Shown piece by piece: positions 1 to 12,200 of a stretch of DNA of 64,000 bases. The notes beneath the pieces are model-generated. The model was not told the DNA's origin. It saw nothing but the letters and a program-made list of their open reading frames with translations, and ran no database searches. The stretch's first letter is position 1. Every line of letters starts with the position of its first letter. A program made the translations under genes and the position numbers. The stretch covers positions 2,563,934 to 2,627,933 of the forward strand of contig JACSYO010002128.1 of the NCBI GenBank assembly GCA_016806645.1, written 5' to 3'. Source of the DNA: Ophiodon elongatus. Its lineage: Eukaryota; Chordata; Actinopteri; Perciformes; Hexagrammidae.

Positions 1-93
1 ACCACAGAGATATACAAGCCTGTTTGTTTTGGGAGAGGTTGAAACTAGGCTGCCTACCTTCCCTCCCACCCCCACATCCACACATACTCGTTT

Positions 94-962
94 TGTTGAC
101 ATTGAGAGTGTAAACATGTTTTCTGGGGGGTAACAACAGACAAGAACCAACCAGTAGGGGTGGATGATACCAGAACATTTAAAAGTGATACCAAGTCAAA
201 CTGGGGCAAGGATCACAGATATTGCTACCGATATCAATACTTTAAAAAAAAGTAATAATTAAAATTGGTGAATGTGATATCATATATAGGCCGGTTCTGA
301 ATACATTTTCATTCATACTCAGTGATTTGTCAAACTTAAGGCATTTCTTCTTTTTTTTCTTCTTTTTTTTTTACTATTTTTGCTATAGTATCTAAATGCA
401 TGTCAAAACTCAAGAGCTTTTTAAATTTAGATCGTAAATACAACCCTTATTTGATCAGGTCATCTAAAATATGTTTAATGTGTGAAATTCATGAGGTTTC
501 ACACGCCCTTAAAGCGATACTGAACGTTTTGGTATCGATCCTATTGATGCTAGTATCGATACAACAAAAAACCTTGAATCTGACGTATACTTTAGATATA
601 ATCACTCACCCCTATTGAAACCCCTCATTTACATACTGTATTGCTTAGCCCCTCATCTCTAATCTTAACTCCCACAACAACATGCCCAACCCCAGCCCTT
701 ACAATGAACTGAACTTAACACATAATTCTAACCTTATCTCTAAAACAAAATCTTAACTGTCAAACACCTCTCTGAAGATCCAGCCCAATTAGGATCAGGC
801 CACAATGTCTTCAATTTGGAAAAATTTCCTCAATCCAAAAGTTTATACTGGTCCTCAAGAAGATAGATGTACAAGAGAGCATACACACACACACATATAC
901 ACACAGAAACACTTGTGTTGATGTTGAGAGTGTAAACATGTCTTGTGGGAGGCTACAAAAGA
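94..962. repeat. Repeat-derived segment bracketed by a diverged direct repeat
   Basis: About 47 bases at 94-140 reappear at 916-962 in the same orientation, sharing the core GAGAGTGTAAACATGT followed by a G-rich stretch. The roughly 780 bases between them contain several GATACCA and TATCGAT words (about 160-245 and 510-565), typical of diverged DNA-transposon remnants in fish. The arrangement fits either insertion into a duplicated target or a local tandem duplication. No coding capacity is visible. Confidence 0.45.
610..905 (+). repeat. Diverged CCCTAA-like interspersed repeat, copy 1
   Basis: C- and A-rich sequence with repeated CTAA, CTTAAC and CTAACC words is followed by a tail containing GTCCTCAAGAAGATAGATGT. 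The same order of elements recurs at 56690-57020 within the kinesin gene, so the two are likely copies of one repeat family. It resembles interstitial telomere-like sequence but is not a run of perfect hexamers. Confidence 0.45.
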
Positions 963-1942
963 TAAAAGCAGAATAAGATCAGGATGGTCTGTACTGTCAG
1001 AAAATGGTTGTGAAATACATTTCAGTTGTCACTATTTTCAGCTGGTAAACAGGGCTCTGATGGTGTGACCTCAGTCATGTTTCAAGGAAGTTGAGGAGTT
1101 TAAGCAATCTTTTCAGGTGTTTACAGCTACAGTTTTAAAAAACAATTGCATGTTCTTATATTCCAAATTGAAGTAAAATTCTTATATCTGAGTATTTCAG
1201 GCTAAAACCATGTGCTAAAATATAGCAATTTCATAGTTCTCCACCAAAATTATTTTCTTGCATTGTGAGGAATGATATTTTAACAGTTAAATTATACAAA
1301 AAGTGTGAAAAGAAAACAGTTTCCGTGTATTTGATGGCTTGGCAAAAATGTAATGTAGAGGTAGACTTAAAATAGCCCTGGTGGTAAACATATTTCTAGT
1401 GGTTCACTATCATGATCTGGCTGAAATGTCATCAAACAATCATGTGAGTTCTTTTGTTCGATCAAATTTGACTTTGCCCTGCTGTCTTTTTATCACCAAC
1501 AGCCACCAGATCATATCATACTGGCCAAGTTTTTGTGAAACAGGAAAACACCTCCCCTTCCATTCATATGCAGTGTGTCATGTGTGCTGTATAGTTTGCC
1601 CTGCAGGTCTAACAAGTCCCAACGTATTCCCCCACCGTGTCAGTGTAACGTCACACACATGCAGGCATTAAGGCCACGCTGAGCCGAAAACAAACACTTG
1701 GGGTAGGGCCTCGTGGTGTGTGTGTATGTGTGTGTGTGAGTTTGAGGGAACATGCTGTCATCTATCAATTAATGAATTCGTGGAAACCTAGAAGGCTAGC
1801 ACAGTCTGGAAGCCATTGCCTAATCCAGTCTGTACACTCCAGTTCAAACCAGAATCCATGTGGACACGGAAAAAAGGTTCAGCCGAGTGAAAGTAAAAGT
1901 AGCTGCTGCTGCTGATCTTCCCCTAGCTTTTTTAAGGGGAAT

Positions 1943-1964
1943 ACACACAAACACACACACACAC

Positions 1965-2036
<72 letters not shown>
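1943..2036. repeat. (CA)n microsatellite
   Basis: Nearly pure CA dinucleotide run of about 45 units with a few interruptions. Confidence 0.95.
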
Positions 2037-2039
<3 letters not shown>

Positions 2040-2157
2040 CTGTTAGCGTATTTAAAAAAAAAAAAAATTAAAAATCATGGTTCACATACCCTAATTCCAC
2101 AAATGCACTGAATGCATGCGCTAACATCAGTACAATATCAATGGAAGAGAAAAAAAA

Positions 2158-2159
<2 letters not shown>

Positions 2160-2219
<60 letters not shown>
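2160..2219. repeat. (CA)n microsatellite
   Basis: Uninterrupted CA run of about 30 units, only about 120 bases from the preceding CA tract. Confidence 0.95.
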
Positions 2220-2222
<3 letters not shown>

Positions 2223-3465
2223 ATAAGTGTAAGATTGTGTCTTCCACAGGAAATAAATCAATCATAAAAACATGTGTGTAATGTGTTAACATGACCTGGT
2301 TCCCTCATAAATAAATAAAAATATATATAATAATAAAAATAAATAATAAAAATAAAGTCTCACAAATTTTGAAACTTTTGTTCTCTTTTTTTTCACAAAC
2401 AGTAAGAGAATTGAGACGACCTGGAAACTGATCATTGATCAACAGCAATATTAAAGGTTTATTTGCTTGACAACGAGCCCTGGTCATCTTTAGTCAGATT
2501 GTTAATCTCTTGTAACGAAACCAGCTGAGTCACTTTAACTGGCAAGTGGTGATCTGAGTCACACATTCACGTTTATAATTATAAGTAATTGATTTAACAT
2601 CACAAGACGTTGATGTTGTCTTCAGTTTCTTTGCTGTGACAACACTGAGTTAATTTGCATACAATTTACAACAAGGTATCAGGGGAAGGTCCTCAAAGGT
2701 CAGGAGCATTATTTGTAATCCAATAATGTAATCAAATGATGGCAAAGGTAAATTATTGACAACCACTGAAAGGCAGCTATGTTTAGACAAATGTGAAGAG
2801 TGCTTGTGAAAGCTCATCATGTGGCATTTTAATGCAAATCATCCTCCATTCAAGCAATAGTAGTGGTTCCTTTGTTATACAGACGTAAGGTTTTCATATG
2901 TGAGTCAAGAAGGCACAGGAAGGGGGAAGTTACGGGGAAACCAGGTCTGTGTTTTACACTGAGGTCTCTGTGTGTGAGTGTTGTGTTAACGCAGCCCTGT
3001 ATGGAGAAGCAGAAAAGAATGAGCATGTGTATGTGAAGTGTATGTCTGTTTAGTATGTGAAGGTTCATTTGTTTCAGTGAAGGGAGGGGGCAGCTGAGGA
3101 GAGAGTGGGAGGTGTCGAGTATCATTACCCATCCCCCTTGCTGTCATAGCTTGGCTTCTATATGTGTGAGTGTGTGTTTGTAGGTTTTGGTACCAGTACT
3201 GAGTGTGTGTGTGTGTGTGGGTGGTTAGGTGTAAGGGTGCTGGTGGTTGAATTAAGTGGGCCAATAATTATTTTGCACGACCACGACATGCACATACGAG
3301 GAGCTCCGAGTGACAATGTTGCCATGACAACGGATGCATACAATTCTCAGCTATGCTTTTTGTTTTACGTTTCAGTCTGTGCTTGTGTGTGAGTGTGTGG
3401 GTGTTAGGATTACTTATGAGACTCTGGAACAGCCTGTCTGTAGTTACTAGGCAGATATGGGCCCG

Positions 3466-3498
<33 letters not shown>

Positions 3499-4471
3499 AA
3501 CACAGATGCACAGCTTGCCTGTGTCTGGCGTCGGTGTGGTGAGACACTGTTGATAAAGGGGCTAGTGGTGGAAATGGCAGCTTATCCATTTACATAAGCT
3601 GTGTGCGGGGCTTGATAAGCTCTGCACTGAGGCTGACTTAAACCATTGCTTCAAAACTTGATCCCCCACCCTGCCATGTCCACATTCAACTTCATGTGCA
3701 GCCCCTCATTAAAGGGGCGACCATGTATGTGTGTGTGTGTAAAGAGAAACATTTTACGAACAGAGGGTGCCTGTTGGTGTGATTCTGGGGAGATCAGGGA
3801 CAGCTTTGTTGTAAATCTTTGCTACTTTTAGTTCCATTTACACTGTTGTTGCTGTAATTGTTGAGGAAACACTGGAGGAAACGTGTGACGTAAAATCCAC
3901 CTTGGTTACATATGTGCAAAAGTGTCAGGAAGCAAAGTATTAGGGGTTCTAAAATAAATGAAAGCGGCATAAAGCAATAGAGAGATGAATAGAGAAAGAA
4001 CAACAATCGGATCAAATGAATGTGATCTGCTGAATCAGCAGCGACTGACCATTAAGTCCCTCACTTGTGCGGCTACACAACTCCTTGACATCTCTCATGA
4101 ATGTGTTTCCTGGTTATTTCGAACTAGGGAGGAGTACCCCCAAACTTTTCCAGCACACGCTAAATTGTCTTAACTCCCCTTCTTCCTTTCTCCCCCCTTT
4201 TTCGCACAAACAATCCTCACCGTACATGGCCGTAGATGATTGTTGGAATAACACATAAGTGTGGTTCTTGTGGAAAGTTGCAGAAAGTTGGTGCATATGT
4301 TTGTAATGAGCGTTGATGTGTCATTTGAATAATTAGGCTAGTTGCCAGTTATAAATATATGCTGCTGTGCCGGTGGGTTTCTCCTTTGCAGCTGATACAT
4401 GAGACCCTGTAGTCCGCATGCCTGCGTGAGATGAACAAATGTGAACCCTTGCATGTGAGTTTGTCAAAGAG

Positions 4472-4474
<3 letters not shown>

Positions 4475-4535
<61 letters not shown>
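4475..4535. repeat. (TG)n microsatellite
   Basis: Uninterrupted TG run of about 29 units, on the opposite strand sense to the CA tracts near 2 kb. Confidence 0.95.
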
Positions 4536-4536
<1 letters not shown>

Positions 4537-7500
4537 ATGTACGTGTGTGCAGCAGATGTCCTGTGTTCTGTTCTGTTCCCCAGACTGGCTGGTCTTTGTT
4601 GCTGCTCCCTCGTGCAGATGGGCCTGGCCACGTGCTTCTCTGTCTGCAAGAACATGCCACGCCTCCGCCTCTGTAATCTGTCAATTGCAGCGGCCAAATC
4701 CCGCCCCTAACAACACCCATCGTCTGACAGGGTCCGCCTTCTTGCTTGATGACGCTACTTTACTCAGGCATACTTCCATGCTCTCTTTTTCTCCCTCACT
4801 CACCCCCTCACTGTCTATCTGTAGCTGTGCCATGAACAATCTGCTACAAAATTGAGCAACGCACTTCCTCTCGTCCTTTCATGTGAACCTCCTCTTTCTC
4901 TTATTTCCTCTCTAGCTCCTGATATGTTGGGGGCTGAACTCTCCTTCCTGAAAAGTTGTAATTCTTCCTCTTCTTTCATACTGGGACAACAGTCAGTTCT
5001 CTTGTACAAAAACACTTAGGAATTTAGTGAAGGGGGAAAACAAGGGACGGAAAGTACCAGGTGGGCAAAGGCTAAGTTTTGAGGCTAAGTTTTGTTTGTG
5101 AGATAGAATAATGTTCTAATGTGTGACTATTTATTTTCTTATTCCCCCGCTATGGATGTTGTAATGACTATGATGAAATCCCAACAGCAATAGTCAAAGT
5201 AGTTTCTATAGTCTCTGAAAAACAATCATCCCAGACAGTTTGCAGGTAAATCATCTGTATCACATTTATACTACACTTGATACCGTGTGCTGTGGATGTC
5301 TTTCATGAAAAGACTCTATATGCAATGGTTGTCTCATTTTGAGTCCCTTTGGTAAAAATGTGTTTACAGCCTGCAGTCACAACTGATTAATATGCACTCC
5401 AAAGCTCCCTTCTCTCTCTGACAAAAACAGCCAAGCTTTGCCCTCCGGGCCACAACTCCCTGCTGCTTTACATTTAGTGTCAACAGTTGTGGAGCTAAAG
5501 GGACTTAAATGCTAAACAAAGTTCACTGGTTGTTTTCGCCAGAGAAAAACGCAGTCATATAGGCGATGTTTGTGCATTTGTTTTTTACTGTACACAAAAG
5601 GAAATAGGACATAAAAGAAATATTTTCTTTAACAACTTAATCTAAATATGACCTGCAAACAACTGTTATTTTTGTTTTGATGAAATTGCCTGTGTTGTGA
5701 GTTTCTCATGTTTTTAATTGCTATTCTTTAAACACTCTGATTGATTAACCCCTCGTTATTTTAAGGTACAGTTCAATGCCTAAGACTTCAGTGGACAGGC
5801 TTCCTCTGAGTCTGTGAAGTCTTTCCTGCCTCTCTGCATCAGGGGGCAGAGATCTTGGTTACTCATACAGTACATACAGGCCATTTGCAGGGCTCACAAG
5901 CACTCTACCACGCCAACTGTGCCATGAATCACTGTCTAATGTTTGCACAGTGCACACTGATAGCTGCAAGTCATTTTTGTGTATGACCAAACAAAACAAA
6001 ACAATCTGCACAGACTATGTCCTGTTCTGATTCCCTGTTCTGACATTACTCTAAAGGGGTTACACATGTAGTACCATGTATTACATAAGTGCACATATTC
6101 AGTTTCATATAGCTTGACAGACAGGTGTGTATTAAAATATTGCATGTTAAAAGGGTCTTTTCATAGCTACAAACCACAAGAGATCCATTTACAGTTGGAT
6201 GCATCATGCAGTTTGTTTTGATGCCACTCTCTACTCAAGTGGCCTTGATGACCTCCCTCAGCTCTGTTCAGTGACTCCCTCATAGCAGCAGCTTAGCAAA
6301 AGCAAGCTGATATCCCTCCTACTCTCCTTGCTCCCATATCATACCAGAGTACACAAACATGCTTACTGTGAGGCTATGGGGTTTCTCGATTCATGCATAC
6401 ACAAATACAAAGACACACAAATGCAGAAAAACAAGTCAGTTAAAGATAAAAATAATCATAAAGAAGGCAGAGGTATGTCTGCCTACACATTCGAGGAAAG
6501 AGCAACAGCGCCCTCCACAGGTTTGTTGACTTGGTACTCGTCTCTGCCTCTCTCTTTCACGTTGTATTTTTATGTTCAGTTTGTTTGCCTCATGTTTAGG
6601 TCATGTCAGTACGACACCATACTCATATGTGATTTTTTTTAAACAGAAAGTGTCCCTTGTGAGGCCCATCCCTAAATGGGTGGTGAATTATCCCCCCACA
6701 AAAATATTTCTCAAGCACACACATTCAGATGTGTCAGATTGCTGAATTAGTCCATACACCCATACATCTGTGACTCATTTCATACTCTTCACCAGCCAGG
6801 ATAAAAATCTTTGGCCTTTTCTTTTAGTTTCATGAGATAAAGACAGAGGGATGAATTTGTGACCAGAAACAGATACAAAGTCACTATTACTCTGAGAATA
6901 TGAGGCCAGACTGACTGGTGCTGTAGTTATTTATACACAAACACGTGAGACACATATTCAAAGCAGATGAAAAATTAAAAGTGCATTTCAAGAAGTAGTT
7001 GGTCAGGAATCGGTATTAGGGATTATTTACTTCTTTACTGGTGATTTACACGGATTTACGTTGCTCTTTTTAGCCATAGAGTGTCAAGGGTCAGTGTATG
7101 AGAACAGAAGGAAAATTGCAATGATGCGTTTGTGAATAAACAAATCTAAGAAGCCATCTTTACACTGATAAAACATTATATAGTATAATGACATTGCCCT
7201 CATTTCAAATTGTAAACCAAGAGGTCATTTAGCTCCATGAAGATGTTTCACTTCTCAGTGAACCCAAACAGCTGAGTCATGTGTGATGATACAATGAAAA
7301 CAATCTCTCATGACCCCCTCTCCTGATGCTTTCATAACCCTCACCTATTTGACTTTTAATACACATACTCAGCAGCGCACACACACTAATAAACATTCAC
7401 AAACACACATACAGCTGCATAAAGGCAGTCATAACTGTTTTGAATAATTGATTGCTAGTGAAATTGCGTGGCTCTAGGGTTTCCATGCTGTCATTGTCCC

Positions 7501-7570
7501 TGTTTCGGGTCGACGGGTGGCGAGGAAAAAGTAAACTTCTCATGCGAGTTACTCATGTACCAGCCCCTCA

Positions 7571-7581
7571 ACACACACACA

Positions 7582-7653
<72 letters not shown>

Positions 7654-7654
7654 C
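7571..7654. repeat. (ACGC)n tetranucleotide microsatellite
   Basis: A short CA run leads into about 19 perfect ACGC units. It lies about 160 bases upstream of the modelled tmc1 start codon. All units keep their CpG, which is notable because CpG usually decays in vertebrate repeats. The open frames through it read Cys/Val/Arg/Ala or His/Ala/Arg/Thr repeats and are not genes. Confidence 0.95.
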
Positions 7655-7817
7655 TCTTCGACCCCATGGCAGTGTATGAGCTTGGATAAGCAGCATCCTT
7701 TCCTGTAAAAAAATGCAGAAGGAGGGAGACCACTGAAGCCCTGCAGCTTCATTTCCACCTCACATATACACAAAGTCGGCTGGATGCTTGGGCCACTGCT
7801 TTAGGGGTGACAGGACC

Positions 7818-9158
7818 ATGACTCAAGACATTTTGATCACCTCTGAGAATGACAGTAAGTCCATGGTCATCTTTATCTTTCCATGACCAGATTGGTATTC
7901 TGGTTTTCACGTATTACGAGTCTGTAGTTTTGTTTTTAGAAGACATTCATTATTTTTGTCTGTGGAGAAAATGTCTGATAGATACATTTTATGTAATCTG
8001 ATGTAAATTATTTTCAATTTCTATTTATGTCAACATGTTCATTAGGATAAAGTATTATTGATTATTTAAACAAAGCAAGGACTTTTGGTTTCTGTGTTTG
8101 TAGAGTGTTTATGACATAGTTGCGATACATTATTTGAACCTCTTTTTGGACAAAAACATCCATATGTATTGTGTTAGTAGTGCCTTTAGTTCATTGATAT
8201 GAATAGACAAGTAAAATCAGCACAGCTGTTTATACTGGCTTTCTGGTTTTAATCATCAATAAAAGACTACCCATCGACCACCTCAATTATTTATATTTTT
8301 TTGCATCCAGCTGCATATTTGGGAGCTGGCCTCTGGCCCTCGGCTGTCTCTGCGTCCTTGTGGACTTAGCCACCCCGTCTCCCTTCATTAAGCCATTGTT
8401 TGTCTCTTTTGTGCCCCTCTACTGCACACAGCCATAATGACCCGATCGCTGGTTACTCCGGTTACACTAATGACACACATCAGAGGGCCGACTAATAAAT
8501 ATCAGTCCAATTTGTCAGTGGTCCTCTTTGTTTTACTTTTCATCCCCCTTTTACTGCAGGACAATAGTGCCAGGTATACAATGAGGTAGGCAAAGCTCGA
8601 CCAGTGAAAGGTTTAGTGTTGTATTGAAGATATTGAGAAAAATACTGGATTTATAAGGCTGAGGTCATTAGAGGAGGAAGGGGTTGGTTAGGTTGTAGAT
8701 TATCTGAAAAAAAAACCATAAACATGAGAGAACAGAAAAACATAACAATAGAATGGGAATTAATAAGACAATAAGAGAATGTTTACTGTTTACTTCACAA
8801 CAGACTTCTGCTTTTATGGTTACCGCAGTGTATTAGACAAGTTTGTCAGTTTTCAGTCATTTGATCATTGACTGAGTCCAGTCTTATAACTTAGTTGACC
8901 GACTCATCGTTTACTCACAAAGACCACGCTAATAGCGAGGGATGAAGGGATGAAGGGGTGTAGGGTAAGGGGATGGGGGTCGAGGGATGAAGGATGTAGG
9001 GGAGAAGGATTGAGGAGGGTAGAGGGGGTCGTGGAAAGAAGGTTGGAGGGGTGCGATGAGAGACCGCTGGCGTCTGGGGGCTGGTGGGAACGGGGGGAGT
9101 GGAGACTTGTGAGTGGGTCCCCCGTTGTTCCTGTAATCCTGTAAGAGAGAGAGAGAGC

Positions 9159-9228
<70 letters not shown>

Positions 9229-12200
9229 GGAAGACAAGAACGGGGTTGGGGGGAGGGATGTGGAAACTGAGTCAAAGAGGAAGGGAACGGGTTTGTTGTG
9301 CTTAAGTACTTAGTGCACCGGAAATGAGCTGTGTTTGGGGTGTGGTCCTTGTTCCCGAACTAAGTTTTATAAAACGCCATTTTACGTGACTCATCAAATT
9401 ATGTTGTTTAAAAACATGGTTCATTTATTCACAATGTTCCCAGCTTGCATTATATTGGGATGAAGTCTTCTATTTTTCATGATGGAGGCTGATATGTGCC
9501 TTGTCGACTTTATCCCTGTCATGGAACTGAAAACAATGGAAACCTTGAAAAGGATTGGTATCCATGTCAGTCATTCCCTTCATATCTTACTATATGACAT
9601 AACTATTGGCATTTGAATTACCAGCACTAATCCTGATTTCACAGTATTTGCATGCATGTTATGAGCAATTACCACATCTAATTAATATTGACAAAATATA
9701 CAGATGCTGGTTCTCATAACTTAGTGGCAATTAACAGACATAGCAAATAGATGTTGAAAACACTGACATTCTCAACTTTGCCTACTTTGTTTGTCTTCAG
9801 CAGTTGACATTGGACTGGAATTTGAAGGTGAGTGGGTTCTTAATGGTATAACATGAATGGCTACACGTTCGTATAGTTCAGGTTGTTTCTACTGGTCAGA
9901 TCATGAAGAAATTTCCTCATTACACTAAATTATTAGGGAGGCAGAGGAGTCTCGACCTAATGTTCTTTAATAATATTTTCTCACTTTATCCTTTTGGTTT
10001 GGGATTATAGGAGCTGTACGTACACTGTTCTGGCCTCGGTGCTCTACCATTTCATTTTATGCAGTTTTTACGCCCCATACCCAGTGCCATATAATACTTA
10101 CACTCCCCTTTGCCCCCCTGTCATGACCTGTGTCTCCATTATCACAGAATTATACCACCTGGATTCAAATATATCAGTGAGAGAGAAAAAGAGATGGTAT
10201 AACTGAATAGGGAACAAGGACAAACTTCACAATACTGTAAGATAACTTTAGCAACGCAGAGAGAAAGAAAGTGACACCATTGAAGTGTCAACGATGTGAA
10301 TGAGTGGAAATAATTTGTACAGCATTTTAATAGTAATACTGAATTAACACAGAATCTACATTTTTACTACAGGTGACGAGGATGAAGTTTCTACTTTTCA
10401 AGAGAAAAGTGAGAGGAAACGACACAGAGCAAAAAGAAGCGACGGTGATAGAGAGAGAAGAAAAAGGGAAAATGGGAGGAGAAAAAGAGCATCTGGAGCA
10501 GAGGAAGGGGAGGGGGAATCACAGGCCAGGCCCGAGAGAAGAGAAAGGGGCAGGAGAAAGAGAACAAGGAGTGATCAAGATGCAAAAGGGAGAGAGAGGG
10601 CTGAGGAGTTGCAGCCCAAAATAAAAAGTGGTAAATCGGCAAAAACAAGGAAGCACATAAAAAATGAAAAAACAAAAAAAATGGTGGAGGAGGTGGAGGA
10701 GGTGAAGGAGGAAGAAGGTGAAGAAAGACATGCCAAGAGAAAAAGGAAACATGGTAGTGCCAAAAAAGAAGAGAAAGCGGAGGATGGAGGTAAACGTACA
10801 GTGAAGGAGAAAGCACAGGAAGTGAAGAGAAAAAAGCACAAGAAAGTAGTTGAAACCAGGTAAAGTATTATCCAACAAATTAACCTTATCTGTAATTTCC
10901 TGCTGAGAAAAACTATTGTAGTCTTCCCATTCTGCACAGTTATCAGAAGGACCTTTTCACGCAACTGTCATGTTGTGTACACAAGAAAGGTGCAAATACC
11001 TTTAACACATCTTTTATGCCATAGTTCAGAGCCAAGTGAGGAAGATGAAAATGATGAAGAGGACAATGAGGAGATAGAGGTGAGGCCAGAGTCTCTGTCA
11101 TCAGAGGAGCTGGAGAAGCTGAAGGAGGCCGTGGACGAGAGGAAGAAACTGATCCAAGCCCTGAGGGGAAAACCTTGGCCAATGAAAAAGAAATGTGGGA
11201 CTTTATGGTAAAGTCACTCATGTTTTCATCGACATGCACTTTGAATTAGGATCCTGAAAAAGTCAGAATCTCTTGAGGATCAGCTGTAATACAACATGTG
11301 GCATCTGGTTCACATTTAATCAAATCATCTTCTTCCTTGTAGGGAGTCTCAGGAGTTTGTGGAGAAATATGAGGGAGCTTTAGGAAAAGGGAAAGGCAGG
11401 AAGCTCTATGCATACAAGGTCATGATGAGCAAGGTAAGGAATCACAGACTGATTTGATATCAGTATCTATTCATATAATTATTTAAATAATTATATTGAA
11501 TATATGATGCATGTTCTTTGGGAATTATATTTATTTTGTAGAAATGGATGAAGTTTCAACGGGACTTTGAAAATTTCAAAACTGCCTGCATTCCATGGGA
11601 GATGAAAATCAAGGAGATTGAAAGTAAGTTTGGTTTATTTTTTTAATGTTTTTTTCTTCATAGTATCAAATTTAATTTCATAGTATTCAAGACTTTAAAG
11701 AATATGCAGGATGAATCATACAGCTTATACTGCATGGTTTACAGGCTTCACATTTAGTTCTCTAGCTTCCCTGCTTGCAGAAAGTCATTACTGGTGTCAC
11801 AATCATCTTCATATTTATTCCCTCTGCCTCTCAGGTCATTTTGGCTCCTCAGTTGCCTCTTACTTTATCTTTCTGAGGTGGATGTATGGCATCAACATGA
11901 TCTTATTTTGTCTGACCTTTGGCCTGGTTATGGTGCCAGAGGTACTGTATATGACGTTTTTTTAATATCAGAAACAAATTGTGTCTGCTGTTTTGCTCTC
12001 ACATATTTCTCTGTTCATTCTGTCTACTGAGTTGTTTTCCAATAACCCTCCTTGCTCCCATGCTTATTTCCAACAGGCATTAATGGGGAGACCCTATGGC
12101 ACCATCCCAAGAAAGACTGTCCCCAGGGCTGAGGCAACCAGTGCCATGGACTTTGCTGTCTTATGGGACTTTGGAGTCAGTTGCATCATCACATTTACCT

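Larger units (their letters stand above)
1..7817. other. Intergenic region upstream of tmc1
   Basis: I see no coding exon with family similarity and convincing splice sites in this stretch. The open frames are short and mostly run through CA/TG repeats. It contains a relic bracketed by a direct repeat at the left edge, a CCCTAA-like repeat copy, several microsatellites and AT-rich unique sequence. Non-coding first exons or enhancers of tmc1 could lie here, but nothing in the sequence shows them directly. Confidence 0.6.

Noticed and set aside
7571..7654. CRISPR-like regular repeat
   Set aside because: The unit is four bases with no spacers and the genome is vertebrate; it is a simple microsatellite.
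7452..7773. Open frames with His-Ala-Arg-Thr or Cys-Val-Arg-Ala repeats on both strands
   Set aside because: They are translations of the (ACGC)n microsatellite. There is no homology and no splice or start context.
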